Assembly: GCA_013399115.1 (NCBI GenBank)
Contig: VXAA01006455.1
Span: 646,669-710,668, forward strand
DNA: 64,000 bases
Direction of reading: 5' to 3'
Origin: Anseranas semipalmata
Lineage: Eukaryota > Chordata > Aves > Anseriformes > Anseranatidae
Of this stretch, positions 36,724-49,582 are shown piece after piece (position 1 is the first letter of the stretch; each line of letters opens with the position of its first letter). The position numbers and the translations under genes were made by a program. A model generated the notes under the pieces. The model saw only the letters and a program-made list of their open reading frames with translations, searched no databases and had not been told where the DNA came from.

Positions 36724-39700
36724 GAGGTGGCAGCTCTGCTGGACCAGGAGAGGTTATACACGTTCCCCACTTCCATCCCGATTACCTGCTCCTTTCATCA
36801 AACAACCAGCATTTGTTCAGTATTACTGACACACCAGCACTTGAACTAGAAATTTAGCTCACTGTTGAGCCTCATGCAGAACTGCCTCTCAAATCAACAA
36901 ACCCTTTCCAAATGCATGCCTACCCTGACAGCAAATTGCTTCTTCCTTCTCCATGCCAAGTACCTTTACGTGGATTTAAGGCAGAGTTCACAAGTGCTTA
37001 GTGTCCTCAAAGGTGTTAATATTTAGTCCCGCACTCAACACCCGATTAGTGATTCACAGCAAGTCAAGTCAAAGCTCTCTTCTACTGGTCTGTGTAATTC
37101 CTTTCAACTACTTCCCACACTATAGCAGCAATAAAGCACTCACCGCTGTTTTCAACACAGATAACCTGTTGCATCTGAAACACTCTTTTAAACAGTACAG
37201 GCAAAGGCAACTCATCCCCTATTCATGCTCTCTCCTCCAAAGTATTTATTTTATAGACATATCCATCAGACTAAATTCCGATATTATCATCCAAACAAAA
37301 CTTATTCTGAAGCCATAAGAACTTCTCCAGGCATTGCTTGAACAGCAGACTAGGTGTTAAGCTCAGCACAGTGCTGACTGCAGTCAGAAAAAATCTTAAT
37401 TCTGTATGTTTTGAAAGAAGAAAATAACACAGAGAAGCCAACAGGTCTGAGTACTAAAACCTGCACTCATTTTCCTCTAGCCCCAGTGACCACAGAGAAT
37501 GAAGGGCCAACATGTGTCTGCCTCTAGATGAACTCTTCTGATTCACAAATCAAAGATTTCCTCCTGCAGTCACCATCATGTCACCTCCTGCCATGGCACC
37601 GTCAGAGCCATGGCCATACACAAAGACTATTTACTGAAGAACAATCCCCAGAAAAAGGCGGTCACAATATGAACACAAGGGTTTCACTGCCTTGCTGCTC
37701 TGAGGTAGTCTGAAAGCAGGGTAACAACCTGTGTTTGACTGCTTTTGATTTCTCAGTCTAATGGCTTCTCCTCATCCGTATGCACAGCGGAAAGCAATGA
37801 GCACAGGGCAAGGTGAAAGACCTAAGACCTAGAATTATAGGCCATTTACCAAAGCCACCTCCCTTTGCCTCTGGGTAGAAACATCCTAGAGGTTATAGTG
37901 TTATAATGATCCAGGTGGTGAATAACCCTTGCAGGGTAAAGTTTCCCTACAGTCATAAAAACAGCTGCCCAGGAGGAGAAAAAGGAGCGGAGATGTTTGA
38001 GGAAATGTTTTCTTTCCCTCCAATACTTTAGCCGCCAAAAGTTCAGGGACTTTGGCAGAAGTTTATATCAACATAACGGCATTTTCTCTCTCATTTGCTT
38101 CTGCAATAAAAGCAGAATAAGCAGCTGTGTTTACAGTTCACAAGTGGTTTTTTTTATTTTATTTTTATTAACATATCAAATTATTCATGGTAACTTAATC
38201 ATCAAATCCATTTAAACTATTACAGTTGTGGTGATAAGTTAGAGTGATAATACTGTTTAACCACAGCATGTTGAAGTTTTCCAACACTTTTCACCTGAAG
38301 ATTTCTGTAGAAAACATAAGAAGTACTAAAATCTCCTGTGGCCCTTGTATAATGGGTCCTTTACTTGTAGTCCTTTAGCGAGACTCAGGCATTGGTATTT
38401 GCAGAGAATTATATGGCAAGCACGTGAAACTTGCGTCTCTTCATCTCATGGCCTCAGTCCTGAAATCCTTCTACAGGTGTTGCTGCCTCCTCTGGAAATA
38501 TAGGGAGACCCTATAACCTGGGTTTGGTAATCCCCTTCTCTGGGACTATGTACCATTTAGAAGTGTTAGAAATGTAATCCTAATCTATCAGAATAGAAAG
38601 CTATCTATGTTGGATGACTACAGACGTAACGTGGTTAGTCAGTATTCCCATATCACAAGCAGGAGAATAAATACTGAGCTACATCCTCAGACTTTCTGCT
38701 TAATTTAAAAGTTGTTGCTGTTGATTATGAGCAGAGTCATCCCTTTCGTGTAGACAGTGCATGCTGTAATAGGACCCTGCTTTCCACAGATACCTGGATT
38801 ATACTGTGAGGTGCAAATAATGAGGTGCAACAGCCAACATGATGGAGTCTGAGAGGCATGCAAAGGCAAAACAAAGCAAAAGACAACTCAACCAGTGCTA
38901 ATGAAGCAGGAAAGAACATGACATTGCCTACAACAAACTTCGGTAAACAATTTAAATGAGCTGTATTTTTTGCACTCCTAACTTGCCCTATTATGAATGT
39001 GACAATCTCACGCAACATACTAGAGAACATTACGCTTGGCCTCAAAAAAAAAAAAGTAACAACATTGTTAAGGGGTCCATCGTTTCCCTTTAATTAATGC
39101 CCTACTGTGTCTGACAGACAGCAAGCGTTCATAGCTCACACCAATGAACTTCAGCTTTGAATGCTCCGTAGGTGTCAGCAAATACTGATTTTTTTTAATG
39201 GCAAACAAATCAAAGGAGAAACATTAATCAGATGAGCTTGAAAGCTCAGCACTGGCTACGGATTAGAGTGCTCGTAGTAGAAATCTGAATATACATCAGC
39301 AAGAAGATACCAATTTTGTCTGTTACCCCAGTTCAGAAAGAAGATTTCAGAAGAAGGTAGCCCAAGCTGACGGCCCTGCGTGAATGTCACTCCAACGCAC
39401 AAGCCCAGCGTGAGGCCAAGTCCTGGCAAGCAAAGGCCTGGTGCAGTATTTCACCTCACACATTCCGCCACCAAAGACTTCTCACTTGCTCCCTGTCACT
39501 CAGGGCCAGAAAGTGGGTAAACTGCCACTAGCCCAAGGAAAATGCAGTTGCAACCCAAACCTTTCACATAAATAGTCAAAGTGCAATGATAAGTGCAACT
39601 GGTGACTGCTTGCAACAGCAGAAAGCAATATGGTCTCTGCAACAGCAGGTCCTCCTAATGCCACAAAACAACAGCAGCTACCAAACAAATAGTGTGTACA

Positions 39701-41407
39701 ACACTTATGCAGCCTGTTGATGATAAATCATTACTCCATACTTAAAGATTATAAATAATAACAAGCAGTAATCATAATACGGACGCCTTTGAACCACCAC
39801 ATCAGAGAAACTCAGTGGTGACAGAGAGAGTCTGCTATTCACTCGAAAGGCAGGGAAAATTCTCCATTTGCAGTTGACAAAGCCCCTTACAGTCTACCAA
39901 AAAAAATATATATATATATTGTGTTTTTCTCCAGTCAGCATTATTCTCTACATCAAGGTTAGAAGAATTTAAGCAGACTAGCAGACTTAAGTCTCCTGCT
40001 GCATTCTATAGGGTACGTTTGTGCAGCAAATAGATTTGAATCACAAGGTTGGCTACAAAAAAACAGAATGAAGCTGGGAAAACTCATCCTGCTAGCCAGA
40101 AGGAGGCCTGAATATAGCGGGTCCTTCTGCTCAGGGAAATTTGGTATTCAGCTAGATCTGTAGCTAAGTATCTTGCCGGCAGCACAAATATGCTATTAAC
40201 TCCCAGTACGTGGTGACCTATTATAGCACACTAAAAGATACTAACAACTCAGATAAATGATGCACTAGCCCCTGACAGCCTGCAATACATTATGATTTGT
40301 TACATTCCCCCCCCAAAATTCTTGACTCTTCTTTAGTGAAAAAGATCTGAACTCAGTGAATCAGAATACCCCTGTAGGTCCAAAAAACCTGCATCCACAT
40401 CACATAAGTGGCCCATCAGGTAGACCTGTGATTATCATTTCTCACAAGCAACTGAACTCCTGTATCACTAGATTGAGTTAAATAGTAGAGGTTCAAGAGA
40501 AAGCAGTCGCTGTGCTTTTTTCAGAGTACTCGCATTGAAGTGTGGCCCCATCCCTCCCCCTCTGCATGCCTCCGATACTTCTTGTTAGGGGTGCAGGCAA
40601 TATCAGAGTGCTGAAAGATTATAAACAGATTCAGACTGTGCCACAGACCAGTCCGCTGGAATTAATAATGTTTCTCTGCAAGGTACATAATTTGCAAGAG
40701 GCTGGATGGTTTAGGAGACAGGCAAGTCTGTAGAGAGTTTTCCACACCTCTTATAAAAAGCAACAGAGACATTTCCAAGTTTTTAAAGTAACATACAAAG
40801 AAAGGCTGTTTCTAACATATACAGAAAACCCAGTCATTAGTTGTGTTTATTAGTTATTCTTCAAATGGTTTGAAGTTCAAACTTGGATTAACTCCCATTA
40901 TTGTAATTAGGTACTAGAGAACAGCTCTGCTGAAAATGGTATGTATAGGTAAGCACTGCTTTGTTGCTTTAAGATTCACATCATTTTAAAGTGTTTAGAG
41001 TCGTCATCACAACCAATTGTTTCCAGGACAAAGAAAAAAAATAGTATTCAGTACTTCCTTCACTGCCCTTTCATTTACAGAGCTCATTCTGCAGTCAGGT
41101 GTGGACAAGGCAAAAAGACTAGCGACCTGGCTGTTTCTGTTTTACCCATATAAAAAATGGAATGAAACAAGTGCTACTAACACAAATACAGTAGCTTGCA
41201 TGTTAAAGCTCTGTATTTTAAATACTGCTTTATAATGCTCTTTCCACCTCACTGTGAAGAATCCCTTATACTCCATGCAATCCAACTCTCAACTAAAAAA
41301 TACACGGGAAAAGGAGTTATACGGGTGGCTCACTACTCCAATGAGTAACTGGATGTGTGTGCTTATTCCTGCAACTTCTCTGAAAAGAAAAATATCAGCT
41401 CACTTAC
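36724..41407. other. Unique AT-rich non-coding segment
   Basis: No gene seen. It contains an (AT)7 run at 39906-39919 and short direct repeats such as TGAGGTGCAA at 38807 and 38821. Open frames are short. Confidence 0.6.
39906..39919. repeat. (AT)7 microsatellite
   Basis: Perfect alternating AT run. Confidence 0.9.
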
Positions 41408-41605
41408 ATTTACATGGGAAACGTCCCTGCCTCCCATGCAGGCAGCTCTCACATCACTGAACATGCGGACAGAGCAGGCGCTCCCCAGCCACCAAGGCAG
41501 CCGGCACCAGGCCTGCGCTAATATCCCGGCCTCGCTTAAAGCCCAGCCCTCCAGCGATACGCTGATGTACGTCCCGTGGGCAATGTTCCAGTAAAGTCCA
41601 TGAAA
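41408..41605 (-). other. CpG-richer patch with an open minus-strand frame
   Basis: About 200 bases with local CpG enrichment (GCGGAC, GGCGC, GCCGGC, CCCGGCC, CCAGCGATACG, CGTCCCG). One minus-strand frame is open for about 66 codons and runs into GTAAGTGAG, a donor-like sequence at 41399-41407. No acceptor of quality precedes it and the predicted peptide is tryptophan-rich and unlike a normal domain. It may be a decayed exon, a regulatory patch or chance. Confidence 0.18.
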
Positions 41606-41609
41606 CTAC

Positions 41610-44600
41610 TTACAGTTGTCTAGCTTGTACTATGAGATCTTATTAGATAGCTGAGGAAGGAACAAATAAATGATACAATTGCAAGAGTTCAACATCGAAT
41701 CTTCCATGGAGCTGTTAGCTACATTTTCTCCTTGTCATACTGCCGTTGGCTGCCCACAGTTCTCCCTTCTTCCCATCCCCAAAAGATCTTCATATCAAAA
41801 AAAAAAAATCTTACCATTCTTTTTCCAGACACTTATTACACTTTATTCCCAAGCAGTTTCTTTTCAACATAAAATTCAGAAGGAATTAACTCTTTTTCTC
41901 ACTATTGTACAGAAACCTCCAGCAGACAGTAGAATATCAAGTGGTGTGGGAAAATTTCCACAGAAGTACAACAAATTAGCCTGATGCTCAAAGCACATTT
42001 CTCTTCAAAGCTACTGAAGACTCCATGAGGACTTTTCTACATTTGAGATGCTCTGCAGGATCCTTTTATGCAGAAGTGACAGAAGCCATCAATAGCATTG
42101 CTTACTTAACTTTAGTGAAATAGCAATTAACTAAAACATATTGCACAGCTCAAGCTAACATATATTTTTGTACTTATAGAGAACTCCTACATGGTTTGTA
42201 GGGTTTCTTCCCGTATTCTGGTAACTGCCACATTTTGTCAGAGTTACAGGGTGTAGAAAGCAGTTTTGTTTCTTGGTCACAAAGGCATGCTGTTTAAGCC
42301 CCCATTGTCTGAAATTATTCAAAGCGAGTACCTTTCAATCTCATGGAGTAGAAACCACAACACAAATTTAGGTTAATGATTTTTTTTTTTATTAAAGTTG
42401 TTATTAAAATGAAATTGTTAATGAACCAAAGTTATCTTCTCTATCCAAATGTACCATTTCTCTTATTTGCTCTCCCTTGAACAGGATTATTACTTTATGA
42501 AACTCCCAGAAGTAGGGCTACTATATTGCCCAGAAGGCAGCTGGCCCTCCTGGACAACCTGGCCTGCAGAACAAACTCTTTAATAGAGAAAGAGAAAAAA
42601 AAGTTTAAAATGTGACAAGAGAGCTGTAGATGCGTCAGTGTTCTTTTCTTGGCATACTATCTCTTTTTAAGAAAGAATATTGACTTGCTTATAAGCATCA
42701 TTTGGGAACTGAGATTAAAAAAAGAAATGAAAGTATGAAGCTACAGCAAATCACCACGAATGGATGCCTCTAACCATCTCTGCCCCGAACTCCAGAGCAA
42801 AGCAAAACACACCACCAAACACAGGCTGAGATACTGCTATCATAGCGGGGCAATATGGAGCGGGGCACAGGGCAGTTATGAAGATCACTAGTCCAATTAG
42901 GGAAGTTTGAGTGTCGGGCTGTTGAATTCCCTATCATTTCCTGGCACCACTGCCTTTAATTAGGCCTTGGATTGATTACTGCCTTTGTTCTCCATTGACC
43001 CACCACTGACTCTGACAGGGGCTGTATTTTCCCCTGCCACAATTAGAAGGCAAAAGTTCTGAGTGTCAGCAAGCATTACACAGGCAACCAGCCGGCTTAA
43101 AACCACCGAGCCTTTAGAGGCAAGATCTGTTTGTGACATTAACACTTCCTTCTTTAAAGAATACAGTAGGCTAGGTCAGTCCTGGTCAAAAGATTCAAAG
43201 TTAAAAGTTTGCCAGTGTATTGGTAGGCAGCATATTCAAAGAGTAACACAGAGCAGGACTGGCAGTATAGAGTTTACCTGGTCCTGCAATCCAACAACGT
43301 AGGGAAGGTAAGAGAGAGAGGGTGGAAGAGCATTTTCAGACTGCTGTTTGAGCATTTAATTTGTAATTAGCAGCAAGCAGAGTGAAGAAAATCATTCTGT
43401 ATGTAGGTATGTAGGATACAGAGCTTCTTGGCAGTCTAGAGCACTATGGACATCCACAGAGCTAAAGAAGAAATGCAAGAATACATTAAAGAAAATAATG
43501 CTTGGGAGAGGGTAACCCATGGTAAATCTGTTTCCACATTTATTGGTTATGCTTCTTATTTTAGTAGCACTTAAGAGTCAACAGCTAAAAAATTTTTTTA
43601 ATTTAGAAAAAAAAATCCCTTATGCCATTCTCTGTATAAAGGCAGACAGCTTTTTCCCAAATGAGAATGTACAATCTTAGTAGGGAAGGAAAGTAACCAG
43701 GGGAAAGAAACAAAGGTAAAAATAACATGTAGGTAGCACAGTGAGTGCAAGGCCATATGGTTTGCCAGTACTACTGCAAGAAAGAAAATTCCTGCTTCCA
43801 CTTATAAGGTTAGCAACCATTCACTGTGCCATATTGCTTTTTGCCATTAAAACGGGCCCTAGGAATCGAGCTATCAGGAAGGATCCTTGTGACTGTGAGA
43901 AGTCATTTCTCTCCTCCCTATCTTTGATCTCTAGTTGTGTATTTCCCTAGGGCAGATGAAAGGCTGGAAGATAATTCATTAATACTTGTGAATTATTTGG
44001 GTGAATTTCCAAAACAGAGTACTGTATTTATTACTAGATCTAAGTCCAGATACTAAAAAATTCTTAATGCATTTTGACTAAACTGTGTGCACATGAGAAG
44101 GTTCCTACTAATTATGATTTCATTAGTACAAGTAGGCACCTCAGAGAACATGAGAAACTGATGGCAATGGAACAATAGTTTTTTGTTTGTTTTAAACATA
44201 TACACACACACCCCTCTATGCCTTTCCTCTTCTCATCACTTACGCTTGCCAAGCTCCCACAGTGCAGTACAGCAGCCAGCTGGGGAACCACAACAACATC
44301 AGTCCTTTCTGCAGCAAACCAAGGTCACCAGCCTCTAGAGGATTTGCCCAGGTAGAAAATTGGCGTATAGCACCCATGTTCCCCTGCCACATCAGCACTG
44401 TAGGCATACCACCTCCTCTCAGAGGGGGAAAGCCATTGTCAGAGCTCATTTCTACCCTGCCACTCCATAGTCACTATTTCAGTCCAAGACAGTTGCAATT
44501 AAGTGAGCCTGCAAAGCTTTCTGGGTGATGCAAGATGAACAGAGCAACATTTACTCACAGGATCCCCTGACTTTATTGAAATACCTCTAGCAGGTAGAAG

Positions 44601-45463
44601 CAGCTCTATATTTTTATTAAACCCCAAAGTATGAACAGTAGTCACAGTCGGGGACCTGTAATTAGTTCTTTTTTCCACCACCAGAGATTAATGAAAAGAA
44701 AGGGAATTAACAGCACAAACCACAAATCCTGTTTCTCTTCCTGTCTACCCCCTGCATCAGTAGATGCTATGAGCTTCTGTAGACAAATCTTGGCCTACAG
44801 AACCACCCTGGTTTGTGGCTACGGTAGAGTTATACAAAACTGAGTTTTCCAGCACAGTAAAGTGCCCAGGATATAATTTTGAGAAGTGCAGTGGTATCCC
44901 ACAGTAAACTCAACCCAGGGAGAAAGTGGTATTACCAGGATGTTTTACTTTGTGGCTAATAGGTTGTTTTTCCAGTAACCACCCCCAAAATTAAATTGCA
45001 GATGAGTTAAATGAAATCTCAGTGTGCTTTAAGAAGAGTCCTTGTCTTTCACAATACAGGTCCATCCATATTTTGAGCATAGCCTGCTGCACCGTTGATA
45101 CTCTCCAGTTAATGATCTAGATCTTGCAGATCTGCTGAATACCACAGATCTTTCAGTGACTGCAGATTAATAAGTGATGCTGAATATTGCGTTATAATTT
45201 CAAGAGTACAGTCAAATATGAATTCACTTTGTTGCAGCACAGATGCAGTGTTTGATTCATCAAGTGGATATTCCTCTTTGCTCATAGGCATAGCATAGGG
45301 GGAGTGAAGGAGAATACTGAATGTGCAAGGCACGTGTCTCACAGGAGCTCAGCAGCTCACTGCTTGTGCTGACCAGAAGTACAGAATCAAGAAGAACCCC
45401 ATGCACTTGGTGTTGCTGCCCCTTACAAAGGCAGAGAATGCTGCAGACTGTTGAGTCACTCAC
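41610..45463. other. Unique AT-rich segment with one CNE-like part
   Basis: No gene recognised. The stretch at about 42885-43165 has dense ATTA-type motifs and no simple repeats, in the style of conserved non-coding elements, which is inference from composition only. Confidence 0.55.
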
Positions 45464-45502
45464 GAAAAGCGGCTCAAAGTGGAGGCTCTCCACGTCGTAC
45501 AG
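45464..45502 (-). CDS. Candidate 39-bp coding microexon
   Basis: On the minus strand, 39 bases lie between a strong acceptor (GGTTTCTTTTCTGCAG) and a donor GTGAGT (45458-45463). Read in phase 0 they give LYDVESLHFEPLF. Of 13 codons, 11 end in G or C, and there are three CpGs, both in sharp contrast to the AT-rich flanks and typical of bird coding exons. Length divisible by three suits a cassette microexon. The bases just before the donor (TTC) are a weak match to consensus. I do not recognise the peptide, and the surrounding frame also stays open by chance for longer, so the evidence is the splice sites and codon pattern only. Confidence 0.28.
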
Positions 45503-45903
45503 CTGCAGAAAAGAAACCTGTATCGTACTGGCTGTTAAGGAGACAATAGGACAGCCCAGCACAAACATCTCAGTATCAGCAGGGTTAAATCGCATCCTTT
45601 CATAGTCTACATAGGGGGAACACAGATGTAGAAGATGCATTTGTTGTTTCAAGCACCTTTCCCCTTCTTATAAACCTTCTTCAATTACATGGTATTTAAT
45701 CTGCGATTTGTCACTGCAAGTGGTCGCTCATGGCCATACATAAGTAGACCATGAAACACTGTATTTAGACTTATTACTATCAATACAATACTTGCCTGTC
45801 TTACTGCATTGCCATACTAAATTCACAGGCTTCCAGGCCAGTGCTAAGGGTAGGCATTCTGTTAATCAGATTGGCATCTCTGCTCATTTTCCTATCACCT
45901 ACC

Positions 45904-45923
45904 AAAAAAAAAAAAAAAAAAAA
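45904..45923. repeat. (A)20 homopolymer
   Basis: Uninterrupted A run; no retroelement body recognised beside it. Confidence 0.9.
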
Positions 45924-46194
45924 GATGTGCAAAATGCTAACAAAATGTCTGGTTTGTTTTTCCCCTCTAGGTATGAGCGCTTTTTTTTATGATGCAGTCA
46001 AACTGTGGGAAAAAATTCCTTTGCCTGTAGCTATGCGTAGCCATAGTGTTTACAAATATTCTGATGTCAGAGGAGCAGTCCATGTCTTAATCACTCAGCT
46101 GGGTGTGGATACTCAGCTCTAGGAAGCACAACCACCTCCATACTGAAAGGACGCAAGGTGAAACAAGGTTGGATTTACCGAGTAACACTGCATG

Positions 46195-46570
46195 CACTGA
46201 TCCCCCTTTCCGCTAGCACCAGGGACCTGGGGGTGGCGGGGGGCTGCAGCGTTCGCTCCCCATGAAGCTCCCCGCCAGGTAAGCCTGGCAGGAGCATGCA
46301 CTGGGCGGACGGACCTGCAGAAGCACGGTGACAGGGGCCCGGAGAGGCTGCGCAGCCTCTCACCTCGGAGATGCTCGTCATTTGGCTGACCAGCCCCCGG
46401 GCAAGCTGGCCCAACGCTGAAGCCCTCCCTGCTTTGACAAGGAGGCCAGACTCGGTGTCGTCCAGGAGTCCCTCCCAGCCGCATCTTCCACCACCAGCAG
46501 AAGAGTGTTCAGCCCCACGGAGCTGCCCTGGCGTACAACACCTTTCCAGCTCCACAAAATCGGCTCAGAG
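46195..46570. other. CpG-rich patch, possible alternative promoter or exon
   Basis: By hand count about 20 CpGs in roughly 375 GC-rich bases, against a CpG-poor background. It carries two opposed donor-like sites. One is plus-strand CCGCCAG followed by GTAAGC at 46279, with an ATG at 46262. The other is minus-strand CTCCGAG followed by GTGAGAG (intron side 46359-46363). The minus-strand frame upstream of that donor reads in phase 0 and ends QMTSISE, which would join in frame to the exon candidate at 45464-45502 about 860 bases downstream. No good acceptor is visible for it, so it would more easily be a first exon, but that frame has no early ATG. Real function is unproven. Confidence 0.35.
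46342..46361. repeat. Perfect 20-bp palindrome
   Basis: GAGAGGCTGCGCAGCCTCTC is its own reverse complement over 20 bases. It overlaps the minus-strand donor-like site within the CpG-rich patch. Confidence 0.95.
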
Positions 46571-49561
46571 AGTTTGGCTGCAGTTCTCCCTCTGTGCTGA
46601 TGTTTGGCAAAAGAATAATTAAAAGGGGGGATAGGGGTACAAAAACAAGTTGCAGCTTTACTAGCGCTGTGTTTGTAGGCAGACCTACTTTTCTCTCATG
46701 CAGCCAATTTAGGAGGCTGCTGTTAGCCCAGTAAAGATTTAATTGGGCCATGTAGCCCCAATTCAGATGGCTTGTTTGCATTATCACCTCCGATGTTAGC
46801 TGAGACATTCTCATCAAGAGTACCTTGTACCCAGAGTAAGGCCTGCTTTGAGATACCTACATATGCACTGCTTACTCATTTTCTTCAATGTTCAGAACTC
46901 TTGCTTACATCTGCTTTCGGTTATTAATATGAGAGCAAGTTTGCTACAGACAGTAATGTATTCCTAAGGCTCTAACTTCATTTTAAACTATTTTAATTTT
47001 TCTGTACTACCAAATGAAAGCAATACTAAGGCTTGGCTAAACATCACTGCAAAATCAAGTCTAACATGCAGAAGAGATTATTATAACAGAAATTCTGGTT
47101 GTAGTTCTCAGTTCCTTTAAGGTAGGCTTAGGAAGCCTTGTTTACAGAACCACTAAAGCCCTTGAAGTTTGCTAGAAGCTGCAAGGAACTCACAGCAACT
47201 GCACAAAAAACAAGGCAACAGATTTTGGAATATCTTAACCAACCTGAAAATTGACGAGATCCTTCATAATAAATTGCTTTCCATGCTAATCAATAGCAAG
47301 ATTAAGATGAAGAAAAAATAAAGTCCGATGCATTGTTTTACCAGCTCCTGCAGACCCTGGCTGCCAGGCAACACAGCAAGCTGTTTTCTTGGGGTTAGAG
47401 TTAATTGCTATAATCACAGAGCCAGCAGCAATCCTATCCAGGTGAGCCATTAGTTAGGGAAAATAAAATTAGCAAAAGCAGGAGCAGAAAGTGGAGTAGA
47501 GAGGTTAAAACAGCATAAAAGTTTTTTGATTTAAAGGGAAGGGGTATATGGTGGTGTTTGTTGGTTACAGGAAGGGAAGCAGCAGTACATAAAGAAAACA
47601 CAGGGCTGTAGCTAATTAGCAGCTCTGTGTTTTGGGTGATCCACAAGCCTCAGACTGCCTGACAGGATCCTTCAACACACAATGAAGAAGGGAAGCACAA
47701 ACTCCATTACTGCTTCACCCAACACAGGGGAGGCCCCTAACAAACACTGGAACACCAAAATACATTTCACCTTCATTTTTACACCCTACAGTTCTACTGG
47801 AGTCACTACAGTTTCCAGAATAAAAACTAAGATTGAGTCTGGTGAAGTGAATACAGTTTACAATGAACACAATGATTTTCCAATTAATTGTACATACACT
47901 GCAATACGTTGCCAGTGGATTTTCTACCTTAATTCCCATGCTGGTCTCCAGCTCACTCACAGCATGCTGCTTCAAGCCTGACATAAAAACAGTATTATAG
48001 CAGAGCACACAGGTTATCACAGATGGTTCAAATTAAAGGCAGCCTAACAAGCCATCCACAGACAAAGAGGCAGCACATCCAGTGCTGCCCATGGTGGGAA
48101 GTGTCTCCAAACATGCCTGCCTCGAGACGCACTGCAGAGCATGTTGCCAGTGGGATCCGACAAAGGAGGGGTACAGACAAATGCCTCCCTCTCCTGAATG
48201 AGCCCTGCGATCCTGTTTGCAACAGCTACTCCTCCAGCCACTGCTGGTTTGGGTTAGACACTCATTCTGCAAGGGAATGATGGCTGTGAGGGTTCCTGCA
48301 AGGCTGAGGTGAAATGCAGAAGCCTAGTTACTCAGATCTGGCAGAAATTAGACAATACACGTGCATTCAGCGTCAGAAGTGCTTTGAAAGACCCTCTGCT
48401 GACTGCGGGGCTATGCAACAGTTTTATGAGGCCTAACAACACGTAGTGGACTCTGGTAGGCACCAGAAGAAACACGGAAATGAACAGTAGCTGAGAGACT
48501 TTGAGCAACTCTGCCAAAATATCTACAAAAATTGAGGTTGTTAGAGTAGCAGCATGTGCTCAAGTAGAGCACACTCAAGATTAGAGAATTATGGATGATG
48601 AAAAACACCAATGTTATTTTTAAAGACTTACTGTTAATTTAACAGCCAGCAGGAAAGCGGGCATTAAAACTGATTTACCCACAATGGCAAATATTATTTC
48701 TTGTTCTTAGCATGATGCATCTGAAGAACAGAACTTTCTCAGAAGGGACATTCATCCCTGAGATCACACTGCAGAAATGCAGTAAAGCATTAGCCTGGCA
48801 TTCACCTGGCAAAACTTCAGGCAGCAGAGCAGCTTGGGGTGTGCTTTGCCTCCTATTCTCAGGGTCTCAACCTAAGGCTCACAAGGATTACAGACAGGAT
48901 CTAAATGTTTGGAATATGGAATACTAGCAGTGATGCTTATGTTTGGATCAGAAAGGATGTAATCAGGAAAAAGTTTAGATGTTTTTCTTTGCTTACCCAG
49001 AGCCATGACAAAGGTTGTTAAAGCAATACAATCCTCAACGAAAAGAAAAATGTAACATTTGTATTTCTGCAGTTTAAACCATATGAATAATGACACTAAC
49101 AAAGAACATCTAGGGATAGGTAACAGAGAGGGAATACATCTGAGGTATCTTATAAGACAGTACAAGTTGCATATAAATTCTAGGCATTCAAGTAAAACTC
49201 TTCAAAAAGTAGGAAAATGCATTCATAAACATTTACTTCACCACTAGAGAAAAATACTGAACGATCTGTTCCAATTAATGTTCTAACTAATGAAATGACA
49301 AAGGCCCCCTTTCTGTTCTTTCAGATACAGTTTAATAGCATTTGTATATTGTCAAGCCTTGCATCATCTATTTGATCTCTGGAAAGGCAGAGAGGCAGAC
49401 AGAATACAAAACAAACATTAACAAATACCACATGAATACAGAATACTTAACAGCATGCCATTCACAACAGCAGACAGCCAAGGACAATTAAATTATTCAT
49501 AGATATGAACTGTCCAAGGTAGGAGGAAAAAAGGAAGAGAATTAAATAAATACACTCTTCC

Positions 49562-49582
49562 AAAAAAAAAAAAAAAAAAAAA
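49562..49582. repeat. (A)21 homopolymer
   Basis: Uninterrupted A run. Confidence 0.9.

Noticed and set aside
45260..45652. 130-codon minus-strand open frame around the microexon candidate
   Set aside because: Outside the 39-base core the codon third positions are not GC-biased and strong splice-like sites interrupt it, so the longer frame is taken as chance rather than a single-exon gene or retrocopy.
45904..45923. (A)20 run as a retrogene or LINE tail
   Set aside because: No recognisable retroelement or spliced mRNA copy precedes it and no target-site duplication is visible.
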